From CAZPLZ01 sp964587525 (GTDB lineage: Bacteria > Oederibacteriota > CAKKQC01): 20,598 bases of DNA. Within the stretch, counting starts at the first letter, position 1. Each line of letters opens with the position of its first letter. Positions 13,942 through 20,598 of the stretch are shown piece after piece. The translations under genes were made by a program, and so were the position numbers. The stretch lies in assembly GCA_964587525.1 (NCBI GenBank), contig CAZPLZ010000042.1, positions 1-20,598 of the forward strand, written 5' to 3'. The notes below the pieces were generated by a model that saw nothing but the letters and a program-made list of their open reading frames with translations, was not told where the DNA came from and searched no databases.

Positions 13942-15690
13942 CCCGATCAGCACATGCTCGGCGGGGTACGAGTATCGCGCAGGCCGTGGCGGGGTGGCGA
14001 GCGCCACCGCCAGCGTGAGCGGGCCGATCCGGCCAAGGTACATAGCCAGGATGACCACGAGTTTCCCCAGGCCGGAGAGTGCCGACGTAGCCCCGAGAGA
14101 CCATCCCACGGTGTTGAATGCGGAGGCTGCCTCGAACAGCACTGGGAGGAACGATGAAGGTTCGACGAGCAGAAGCAGCTCCAGCAGCGCGAGGAAGAGC
14201 AGCGTCCCGATGGCCAGCAGGGCAATCGCCTTGTGGACGATCGGCTCGGGCACCCGCCGGCCGAAGGCGAGAATGCTTTCCCGGTTCAGCAAGGTGGCGC
14301 GCGCGGCTAAAAACAGCAGCGCGATGGTGGTGACTTTGAACCCGCCGGCGGCGGAGACTGGCGCGCCGCCGGCGAACATCAGCGCGATCAGTCCCAGCGA
14401 GGTGGCTGGCGCACAGTGCGAGAGATCCACCGTGCTGAATCCCGACGTGCGCGCGGTGGAGTGAAACAACGCGGCCAGAATTTTCCCTGGAAACGAGAGC
14501 GGGGCCAGGACTCCGGCGTATTCGAGGACGAAGAAAAAAAGCATGCCACCTGCGATCAGGATCCCTGAGGCCCAGAGTACGAGGCGAGTGTGGAATCGGA
14601 ACGAGGGGCGCCGCGTTCCCTTGAGTGCGGCTCGGCACCACTCGAGAAGATCATCCAGAACGGGGATGCCGAGCCCTCCGAGGATGACGAGTCCGGTCAC
14701 GGTCAGATTGATGGGCCAGTGCTCGGGGTAACCACCCAGGTTGTTCGTGAACAGGCAGAAGCCTGCGTTGCAGAACGCCGAGACCGAGTGAAACAAGCCG
14801 AGCCAGATCGCGTGCTTGACCTCGTGGTTAGGCCAAAACCAAAGCGCTAGGAGAAACGCGCCCAGGATTTCAATGGAGAAGCTCAGGACGAAGAGGCGCC
14901 TGAGCAACCCTGACATGGAACGGACAGGATCCGTGTCGAGCACGTTCCGCAGGTTTTCCTCCCCTCGCGCGCTTAAGGCTCCGGTTCCCAGCATGACGAG
15001 GACCGCCGCGAAGAACATGATACCGAGCGCGCCGATCTGCATGAGGGCCACGATCACGATCTGGCCGAAGAACGTGTAGGTCGTCCCGACATCATTCACC
15101 ACCAGCCCGGTCACGCAGATGGCTGAGGTGGCCGTGAACCAGGCGTTTAAAAGATCAATGGACTCGAGTGAGCGCACCGCCTGGGGCAGGCACAGCAGCA
15201 GTGCACCGATAAGTGTTCCCAGGCCGTAGGCGATAAGCATCGTCTGTGGTGGACGGATTTTTAAAGAGGTGAGGAAATCGATCACGGCGCGCTCGCGGGT
15301 CATGGTTTTGAAGAGCGCGCAGCACAGGAAGATCGTGGCGTAGAGGGTGTAGGCGCGGCGCTGGCCGTCGATCAGCGTCTCGGGGGAGAGGCGGGCGCCC
15401 ACGAGGATTTTTTCAAGTGTGAACAAAAACAACATCGCAAGCAAGGAGAGATCTAGCCAGCGCTGTCGCGCGTGTTCCATCTGCCGTCCGGCCCCGGCGG
15501 CCCGCGCCGCGGCGGTGTTTTCGGCCGCGAAGACGATGGCGAGGAGCATCGTGAGCCCCAGTGAGAGGACCCGCGTGAGGGGTTGAGGCGGCATAAGGAA
15601 ATCGAGGATAAACAGAAGCGTCATCGCCATCAGGACATGGCTGGGCGGAAGCAGGAACAACTTCACAATCGTGACGTGCGCGATGGCCAT
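13939..15690 (-). CDS. trkH: TrkH/KtrB-type potassium uptake pore
   Basis: 583 aa, longer than the usual 450-490. The four pore-loop filters are visible, each with its Gly: TSAICVTG (188-195), VSAFCNAG (303-310), TARTSG (412-417) and SAFNTVG (523-529). Filter 4 has Asn where FGTVG is usual. GGAPVSAAGGFKVTT (441-455) matches the gating-loop segment, and YLGRIGPLTL (551-560) the C-terminal helix. About 150 residues at the N-terminus add two to four helices before the first filter unit. With TrkA it imports K+ coupled to Na+ or H+ in known systems. ATG 15690 lacks a Shine-Dalgarno; TAGACT ends 8 nt upstream. A 115-bp divergent gap separates it from thuA. Confidence 0.92.
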   Translation of the reverse strand: MAIAHVTIVKLFLLPPSHVLMAMTLLFILDFLMPPQPLTRVLSLGLTMLLAIVFAAENTAAARAAGAGRQMEHARQRWLDLSLLAMLFLFTLEKILVGARLSPETLIDGQRRAYTLYATIFLCCALFKTMTRERAVIDFLTSLKIRPPQTMLIAYGLGTLIGALLLCLPQAVRSLESIDLLNAWFTATSAICVTGLVVNDVGTTYTFFGQIVIVALMQIGALGIMFFAAVLVMLGTGALSARGEENLRNVLDTDPVRSMSGLLRRLFVLSFSIEILGAFLLALWFWPNHEVKHAIWLGLFHSVSAFCNAGFCLFTNNLGGYPEHWPINLTVTGLVILGGLGIPVLDDLLEWCRAALKGTRRPSFRFHTRLVLWASGILIAGGMLFFFVLEYAGVLAPLSFPGKILAALFHSTARTSGFSTVDLSHCAPATSLGLIALMFAGGAPVSAAGGFKVTTIALLFLAARATLLNRESILAFGRRVPEPIVHKAIALLAIGTLLFLALLELLLLVEPSSFLPVLFEAASAFNTVGWSLGATSALSGLGKLVVILAMYLGRIGPLTLAVALATPPRPARYSYPAEHVLIG

Positions 15691-15698
15691 GAAGAACT

Positions 15699-15704
15699 AG
15701 TCTA
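15699..15704 (-). promoter_or_regulatory. -10-like TAGACT before trkH
   Basis: TAGACT ends 8 nt before ATG 15690; the start would lie at or within a base or two of the ATG. No -35 seen. Confidence 0.3.
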
Positions 15705-15805
15705 GCCCGCTGGCTGGGCGCGGCGCCAGTGATGATCTAGAATGGGTGGACTTGGCTTATCCGGGATGAAGGGTTTTCCCCGGGTAGGGTAAAAAGGAGT
15801 GCATC

Positions 15806-16594
15806 ATGAGCGAACGTATTCGGGTCACGGTGTGGAACGAGTTCCGGCATGAGAAACACAACGCGGCGGTGAAGGAGATTTATCCCGACGGCATCCATGT
15901 GGCGATCGCCAAAGGGTTGTCCGCCGCCTCTGGCCTGACGGTGCGCACCGCGACCCTGGACGAGCCCGAGCACGGTCTGACCCAGGCCGTGCTGGACACG
16001 ACCGATGTGCTGACCTGGTGGGGCCACACGGCCCACGGCGAGGTCAGCGACGAGGTGGTCAAGCGGGTGCAAGCGCGCGTGCTGGAAGGGATGGGGCTGA
16101 TCGTGCTGCACTCCGGCCACTACTCCAAGATTTTCCGTGCGCTGATGGGGACGAACTGCTCCCTCAGGTGGCGCGAAGCCCACGAGAAGGAGAGGCTGTG
16201 GAATATCGAACCCGGACACCCAATCACCGAGGGTATCGGGGAGTGTATCGAGCTGCCGCACGCGGAGATGTACGGTGAGCGCTTTGATATTCCCACGCCG
16301 GACAAGCTGGTCTTCATCTCGTGGTTCGAGGGTGGGGAAATCTTCCGGAGCGGCTGCTGCTGGGAGCGCGGTCATGGGCGTGTTTTCTATTTTCGTCCTG
16401 GTCATGAGGTCTATCCCATCTACCATAACCCGCAGATCATCCGGGTACTGACCAACGCTGCGCGATGGGCCAGCGCGCGTGTGAGGCTCCCGGACAAAAC
16501 CCTGAACGCAAAGGAACCACCGGAACCTCTCTCGAAAAAAAACGTGGAATTCGGCAAGGCGGCGGATTTCAGATCAACGTCGTCGAGTCACTGA
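15806..16594 (+). CDS. thuA: ThuA-domain protein (trehalose utilization family)
   Basis: 262 aa from ATG 15806, with AAGGAG 7 nt upstream, a good ribosome site. The single ThuA domain, a class I glutamine-amidotransferase-like fold, is recognised by RVTVWNEFRHEK (6-17), LTWWGHTAHGEV and the GLIVLHSGHYSKIF strand-turn. There is no signal peptide. Rhizobial ThuA takes part in trehalose or maltitol utilization; activity of most members is unknown. The C-terminal tail (from about 235) is polar and probably disordered. TerB follows after 18 nt. A TAGAAT at 15738-15743 could be a -10 with a leader of about 55 nt, unlike the leaderless-type genes nearby. Confidence 0.85.
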   Translation: MSERIRVTVWNEFRHEKHNAAVKEIYPDGIHVAIAKGLSAASGLTVRTATLDEPEHGLTQAVLDTTDVLTWWGHTAHGEVSDEVVKRVQARVLEGMGLIVLHSGHYSKIFRALMGTNCSLRWREAHEKERLWNIEPGHPITEGIGECIELPHAEMYGERFDIPTPDKLVFISWFEGGEIFRSGCCWERGHGRVFYFRPGHEVYPIYHNPQIIRVLTNAARWASARVRLPDKTLNAKEPPEPLSKKNVEFGKAADFRSTSSSH

Positions 16595-16612
16595 GACGCC
16601 AGGAGGCTTGAG

Positions 16613-17143
16613 ATGATTCGCTTATTATCCGGTCTGATGCGTTCATCCACCGAAAGAGTTCGCAGGGAGCATATCGTGGAAAAGCCGTATCGTCTTCCTG
16701 CTTCTCTTCAAGATCTACCGGCTGACCGGCGCCGCAAGATCGAAGAAATGGTGATCCTCGGCGTCTTGATGCAAAGCGTGGCGCATGCGGACGAGGACCT
16801 CACCGCGCAAGAGGAGAAGGCCATCGAACGGGTCCTTCTCAAGGAAGGCTCCGTATCTAAACAGGAAGCGGCGCTGGTTACCGCCGCCGCGCGGGAAGCC
16901 AGAGAGTCGAGGCTGGATATTCAGGGCTTCACCCGGGAGGTCAACAAGCGCCCTTACCGGGAACGAGTCCACGTGGTGGAACACCTGTTTCATATCGCCT
17001 TCGCGGACCAAAAACTCTCCCTCGTCGAGCTGGAGAAAATCCGTAAAATTGCCAATCTGTTTTGGCTTGACCACAAGGATTTTATCAACACCAAAATCCG
17101 GGTCGCTGAAGCCTTAGGCCTTCGCGAAACCCCCTCAGTTTAA
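16613..17143 (+). CDS. TerB-like family protein
   Basis: 176 aa, ATG 16613 with a perfect AGGAGG 7 nt upstream. All-helical fold; two acidic repeats typical of TerB/DjlA-N proteins are visible: AHADEDLTAQEEKAIERVL (57-75, D60/D62/E67) and IAFADQKLSLVELEKIRKI (128-146, D132/E139), both possible metal sites. No membrane segment. TerB-like proteins occur in tellurite/stress modules and beside many unrelated genes, so the role here is open. No other ter gene is present. It is second in an operon with thuA. Confidence 0.8.
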   Translation: MIRLLSGLMRSSTERVRREHIVEKPYRLPASLQDLPADRRRKIEEMVILGVLMQSVAHADEDLTAQEEKAIERVLLKEGSVSKQEAALVTAAAREARESRLDIQGFTREVNKRPYRERVHVVEHLFHIAFADQKLSLVELEKIRKIANLFWLDHKDFINTKIRVAEALGLRETPSV

Positions 17144-17172
17144 GCTACATCTTTTCCTTTATCACGAGGCGC

Positions 17173-17212
17173 ATGGTAGCAATCCCCGTGGCCGTCTACC
17201 ATAATTCTTTTG
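17173..17212 (+). terminator. Weak terminator candidate after TerB gene
   Basis: ATGGTAG (17173-17179) and CTACCAT (17196-17202) can pair across a 16-nt loop, followed by a T-rich stretch (AATTCTTTTGGTG). It lies in the 103-bp convergent gap between the TerB and GH2 stops. The stem is short and AT-rich, so support is weak. Confidence 0.3.
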
Positions 17213-17246
17213 GTGTTAGATCCGGTTTCGTTGGCGGTGATCGATT

Positions 17247-19070
17247 TCAAAACGACCGGCGCGTGCGGCGGTTGACCTCAGCGACGCGCTTGGCGTCCAT
17301 TTTGATCTGAGCCCGGTCGTAGGTCATAAGGCCGTTGACCTCGATCTCCACGTCGGTTGTCTGCGTGTAGACCGCGGCGGACAGGCCCGGCCGGCTGATC
17401 AATGGTTGCAACTTCTGCATGAGCTCAAGGTACGCTTGGGTCAGCTCCTCAGAAGTCGTGTAGGAGCGGTAGCCCCAGTTCTTTTCGTCCTGCCACGTGT
17501 GGCCGCGAACCGGCAGGCCCAGGCCGCCGAACTCACCGAGCACCGCAGCGCGGTGCTCCTCCGGATCCGGTGACTTCGGGCCCGGGTACGCGTGGACATC
17601 ATGGACATCGCCGGCGCCCGGCACGTCGTGCCACCCGCTGGCGCAGTTTACCAGCCGGCTCGGGTCGTATCGCTTGATCCACTCAGCGATGCGCTGGGTA
17701 TCGTACTGGCCCCAGCCTTCGTTGAATGGGACCCACATCACGATGGATGGATGGTTGACATGGGCATCGAGCAGCGCCTTCAGCTCGCGCTCGAAGTTGG
17801 CGGTGGATTCGCTTGAGCGGTTGCTCTTCCCCTTGTCGTTTCCGGTATGGATATTTGCGTTGGGCATGTCCTGCCAGACCAGCAGTCCGAGTTTGTCACA
17901 CCAGTAGTACCATCGCGCTGGTTCGATCTTCACGTGCTTTCGGACCATGTTGAAGCCAAGTTGCTTGATCACCTCGATGTCGTAGCGCAGCGCCTCATCC
18001 GTTGGCGCCGTGTACAGTCCGTCAGGCCAAAAACCCTGATCCAGTGGCCCAAGTTGGAACAACGGCCGGTTGTTCAGCAGGATTCGGGTGATGCCGCTTT
18101 CATCCTTCCCAAGCGAAATCTTCCGCATCCCGAAGTAGCTTGAGACCTCAGCGTTTGCCTGACCGTCCTTCATCAAGGTGACGTTGAGTTCATACAGGAA
18201 TGGCGAATCTGGCGACCACCATTTCGCGTCCGGGATGGGCAGAGCCAGCGTGTCACCAGTTGTGCCCTTGGCGGTTGCGATTGCCTTCGAATCGTCGAGC
18301 ACGGTTGCCTGGACCGTCGCCTCGCCAGCCACACCCTTGGTGCTCACCGTGATCCGCACGTGACCCTGGTCGATGTCCGGCACGATCTTTAGTGAATCAA
18401 TGTACGCTCGCGGTACCGGTTCGATCCATACCGTCTGCCAGATCCCCGTGGTCGGGGTGTACCAAATACTCTTGGGATTCTTGACCTGTTTGCCTCGGGG
18501 CTGATACCCGGAGTCAGTCGGGTCCCACACGCTCACCACGAGCTCCTGCTGGCCGGATGGCCTGATGGCGTCGGTGATGTCGAAGGTGAACGGATCGTAC
18601 CCACCGCGGTGGAGCCCGCTCTCTCTGCCATTGACCCAGATGGCGGCTTCCCAGTCCACCGCGCCGAAGTTAAGGAGAATGCGTGCGGCGGTCCACGATG
18701 GCAGCTCGAATGTGCGGCGGTACCACAGGCGGTTCTCCGCCCCGACGCGCTTCATCACCCCCGAGAGCGCCGATTCCACCGGAAACGGCACGCGGATGTG
18801 GCCATCCCATTGCTGAGGCTGGCCTTCGTCCTTCGGCCGGATTGCGTAGTCCCACAGACCGTTGAGGTTTGCCCAGTCCTGGCGGACCATCTGCGGGCGG
18901 GGGTATTCGGGGTGGGGATTGCGAGGAGAAACATCCTTAGCCCAGCGGGTCAGCAGCGGTCCTGGGGCCGGCTGCCAGTCAGCCGGTGCTGAGGATGGCC
19001 AAGCACCCAGCATCAGCGGCAAAAAGGGTACGCCGGTTGCGAGATTCGCCATGAGGGAGCGAGCAGACAC
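17247..19070 (-). CDS. Secreted glycoside hydrolase family 2 enzyme
   Basis: 607 aa from GTG 19070; ATG 19052 is an alternative, but the GTG start adds an Arg n-region and lies 5 nt after TG-A-TAGAAT. Residues 1-30 form a signal peptide (ANLATGVPFLPLMLGAWPSS core). Domains: jelly-roll sugar-binding (about 65-215, NLNGLWDYAI), Ig-like (about 218-318), TIM barrel (about 320-600). Catalytic pair: acid/base E451 after N450 (VPFNEGWG) and nucleophile E513 (VLGEFGG). TTDVEIEVNGLMTYDR is typical of this subgroup. It should be a retaining beta-glycosidase (galactosidase, glucuronidase or similar). The frame extends upstream to 19442, but that part is antisense to GH172. Divergent from GH172, 99 bp apart. 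Confidence 0.88.
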   Translation of the reverse strand: MSARSLMANLATGVPFLPLMLGAWPSSAPADWQPAPGPLLTRWAKDVSPRNPHPEYPRPQMVRQDWANLNGLWDYAIRPKDEGQPQQWDGHIRVPFPVESALSGVMKRVGAENRLWYRRTFELPSWTAARILLNFGAVDWEAAIWVNGRESGLHRGGYDPFTFDITDAIRPSGQQELVVSVWDPTDSGYQPRGKQVKNPKSIWYTPTTGIWQTVWIEPVPRAYIDSLKIVPDIDQGHVRITVSTKGVAGEATVQATVLDDSKAIATAKGTTGDTLALPIPDAKWWSPDSPFLYELNVTLMKDGQANAEVSSYFGMRKISLGKDESGITRILLNNRPLFQLGPLDQGFWPDGLYTAPTDEALRYDIEVIKQLGFNMVRKHVKIEPARWYYWCDKLGLLVWQDMPNANIHTGNDKGKSNRSSESTANFERELKALLDAHVNHPSIVMWVPFNEGWGQYDTQRIAEWIKRYDPSRLVNCASGWHDVPGAGDVHDVHAYPGPKSPDPEEHRAAVLGEFGGLGLPVRGHTWQDEKNWGYRSYTTSEELTQAYLELMQKLQPLISRPGLSAAVYTQTTDVEIEVNGLMTYDRAQIKMDAKRVAEVNRRTRRSF

Positions 19071-19075
19071 TTGCG

Positions 19076-19084
19076 ATTCTATCA
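19076..19084 (-). promoter_or_regulatory. Extended -10 element before GH2
   Basis: TGA-TAGAAT (19084-19076) matches the TGN extended -10 pattern, with five of six hexamer bases at consensus. It ends 5 nt before GTG 19070. Fits a leaderless mRNA. Confidence 0.45.
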
Positions 19085-19126
19085 CGCATATCGAAGGTGA
19101 ACTCTTTCCTTCAGGTGTGAGAGGAT

Positions 19127-19144
19127 CGCACATATCGATGTGCG
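19127..19144. promoter_or_regulatory. 18-bp palindrome, possible operator between GH2 and GH172
   Basis: CGCACAT-ATCG-ATGTGCG: 7-bp perfect arms with a 4-bp centre, midway in the 99-bp divergent gap, 43 bp beyond the GH2 -10 element and 25 bp before the GH172 start. Size and symmetry suit a LacI- or GntR-type dimer. No regulator gene is in the window. Confidence 0.4.
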
Positions 19145-19169
19145 CAAGTCGCGCAGAGGAGGAAGAGAT

Positions 19170-20309
19170 ATGTGGGCATTGACAGGAAGGTTGCCGTGCA
19201 TCCAGCGAGGCCGGACGAGCCGGATCTCCTCCTGGGATCGCACCGGCCGGAACCGTGACTGGTGGATGATCCGGCCGGGCGAGACGAAGGTGCTGGCTGA
19301 CATTGAAGGGCCCGGTGTGATCACGCACATCTGGATGACCCAGGCCAATCATTACCGTGAGTGCGTGCTGAAAATGACCTGGGATGACGGGCGTCTCCCC
19401 AGCGTGCTGTGCCCGCTGGGCGATTTCTTCGGGCTCGGCCATGGCATCGTCAACTCCTATCAGTCATGGTTGTTCACCGCCTCGACCGCTCACAACCATC
19501 AGTTCAATCAGGGCTGCGCGTTGAACTGCTACGCTCCCATGCCGTTCAAGCGGCGGGCGCGGATCGAACTTAGCAATGAGTCTCGCAAGGCGCACCAGCA
19601 GTATTTTTACATCGACTATGAAACCTCTCCGGAACTTCCCCGCGAGGAAGCGGGGTATTTTCATGCCGAGTTCCGCCGGCAGAATCCCTGCCCGGGTTGG
19701 GGGCATGAGATCCGCGTGAACACGCCCGAGGCTGACATCGCCAACAAGGAGCGCCTGGCGTGGGAGCGCAATTACGTCATCTTGGAGACGAAGGGGCGAG
19801 GGCACTACCTTGGATGCAACGTCTCCGTGATCAATTTCCAGGGTACCTGGTGGGGCGAGGGTGACGACATGATCTGGGTGGACGGGTACAAGTGGCCGCC
19901 GGACCTGCACGGAACCGGCAGCGAGGACTACTTCAACCAGGCCTGGGGCATGCAGCCCAACGCCTTCCTGCGCAACGGCTCGTCAGTCTTTGAGCATGCC
20001 ACCGGGGGCTATCAGACGAGCTACGTTTTCCACCTCGAGAACCCCGTGCGGTTCGCGCGGGAGATCAAGGTCACCATCGAGCATGGTCATGGCAACCATC
20101 TCGCCAATGAGACGAGCAGCGTCGCGTACTGGTACGCCGCCGAGCCGGCCCCCGCTCGCGCGCTGCCGCCGGTGGCCAAGCGCCTGCCGGTGGTGCGTGA
20201 CAACCAGGGCCGGTGGCTGATCGACAAGCGCCGCCAGACGGCCTCCCCACGGATCTCCCTCACCCCTGAGATGCGCGCAATGAAAGCGAGATGGAGAAAG
20301 CGGCGCTAG
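19170..20309 (+). CDS. GH172 (DUF2961) family protein
   Basis: 379 aa from ATG 19170, with GGAGG 7 nt upstream; the earlier in-frame ATG 19140 has none. The family signature is plain: WWGEGDDMIWVDG (227-239) and HGTGSEDYFNQAWG (247-260), placing E230 and E252 at the positions of the two catalytic Glu of GH172. GPGVITHIWMTQ (47-58) is also typical. Characterised members act on alpha-D-fructofuranosides (difructose dianhydride) or on D-arabinofuranose in D-arabinan. There is no signal peptide, so it is probably cytoplasmic, while its divergent partner GH2 is secreted. It converges on the AEC gene with 13 bp between stops. Confidence 0.88.
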   Translation: MWALTGRLPCIQRGRTSRISSWDRTGRNRDWWMIRPGETKVLADIEGPGVITHIWMTQANHYRECVLKMTWDDGRLPSVLCPLGDFFGLGHGIVNSYQSWLFTASTAHNHQFNQGCALNCYAPMPFKRRARIELSNESRKAHQQYFYIDYETSPELPREEAGYFHAEFRRQNPCPGWGHEIRVNTPEADIANKERLAWERNYVILETKGRGHYLGCNVSVINFQGTWWGEGDDMIWVDGYKWPPDLHGTGSEDYFNQAWGMQPNAFLRNGSSVFEHATGGYQTSYVFHLENPVRFAREIKVTIEHGHGNHLANETSSVAYWYAAEPAPARALPPVAKRLPVVRDNQGRWLIDKRRQTASPRISLTPEMRAMKARWRKRR

Positions 20310-20322
20310 AATTGCTTCCGTG

Positions 20323-20598
20323 CTAGTGCAAGAGGGCGATCCAGCCAGTCAGCGTCACGAGGGAAACGAGGGTTGAGAGGGTGATGGCGGTCGCGGACAG
20401 GGTGGCGTCACCTCCCAGCTCTTTGACGACCGTCAACGAGACGACGGCCACCGGGCAGGCGAGCATGATCACGGCGAGATCGAGGTCTGAAGCGCTTAGC
20501 ACGAACAGCCAACTGCCAAAAGCCCATCCCAGCGCAGGCATGAAAAGGTTCTTGATCACAACGATGATCGATGCGCTCAGGAGGACGGAGCCTCTGAT
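20323..20598 (-). CDS. AEC-family transporter, C-terminal fragment (cut by window edge)
   Basis: The open frame runs from base 20598 to TAG at 20325-20323, 91 residues. Segments LFMPALGWAFG, LDLAVIMLACPVAVVSL, KELGGDATLSATAITLSTL and SLVTLTGWIALL match the last four helices of auxin-efflux-carrier-like (Mem_trans) proteins, including the family's CPVAV and KELGGD motifs. These move small organic acids or amino acids across the inner membrane. The N-terminus and start lie outside the window. Confidence 0.8.
   Translation of the reverse strand: MRGSVLLSASIIVVIKNLFMPALGWAFGSWLFVLSASDLDLAVIMLACPVAVVSLTVVKELGGDATLSATAITLSTLVSLVTLTGWIALLH

Noticed and set aside
13928..14641. Upstream half of the long frame containing trkA
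   Set aside because: It lies inside trkH in another frame; TrkA begins at MKKAIVIGAG, the normal N-terminus.
16613..17143. Tellurite-resistance cluster
   Set aside because: Only a TerB-like domain is present; no terC, terD or terZ neighbours, so resistance cannot be claimed.
19071..19442. N-terminal extension of the GH2 frame
   Set aside because: It runs antisense to GH172 and would bury the signal peptide within the protein.
1..20598. CRISPR, tRNA, rRNA, insertion sequence, defence system
   Set aside because: No regularly spaced repeats, no tRNA-like cloverleaf or CCA ends noticed, no transposase, integrase, nuclease or toxin motifs in any plausible frame.

Overview
The window looks like chromosomal DNA of an uncultured, GC-rich, diderm (outer-membrane) bacterium. 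Evidence for an outer membrane is two beta-barrel proteins ending in Phe, a periplasmic c-type cytochrome and an O-antigen-ligase-type polymerase. The gene mix (FG-GAP propeller, YfhO, GH172/DUF2961, ThuA, secreted GH2) is of a kind I associate with PVC-group, Omnitrophota-like or similar candidate lineages, but that placement is a guess. Genes are tightly packed, no gap exceeds about 140 bases, and I see no rRNA, tRNA, CRISPR array or transposase.

Layout. (A) 1-3205, minus strand: an apparent operon of an eight-blade FG-GAP propeller protein, a beta-barrel protein whose signal peptide is crossed by an in-frame amber codon, and a mono-heme cytochrome c that runs off the left edge. (B) 3260-4015 plus: a SAM methyltransferase whose 3' end overlaps the convergent 3902-5401 minus B12-type radical SAM protein. 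(C) 12499-5542, minus: a five-gene envelope-glycan cluster, YfhO - GT87 - O-antigen ligase/polymerase - methyltransferase - beta-barrel, with ATGA coupling. Its last gene is a paralogue of the barrel in A. (D) 12574-13242 plus: a HAD phosphatase. (E) 15690-13256, minus: TrkH and TrkA, a potassium uptake pair. (F) 15806-17143 plus: ThuA and TerB-like genes. (G) a divergent GH2 (secreted) and GH172 (no signal peptide) pair around an 18-bp palindrome. (H) the C-terminal end of an AEC-family transporter at the right edge.

Two regulatory patterns stand out. Many genes, mostly first in their operon, have no Shine-Dalgarno sequence but carry a TANNNT -10-like hexamer 5-8 nt before the start codon, often with an upstream TG. 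Others (ThuA, TerB, GH172, the second barrel) have a clear GGAG-type ribosome site. This suggests leaderless and leadered mRNAs side by side. One of these promoter-like blocks is repeated almost exactly (24 of 26 bases) at 8771 and 12543. The 12543 copy lies between divergent genes, and its symmetric -10 could fire both ways.
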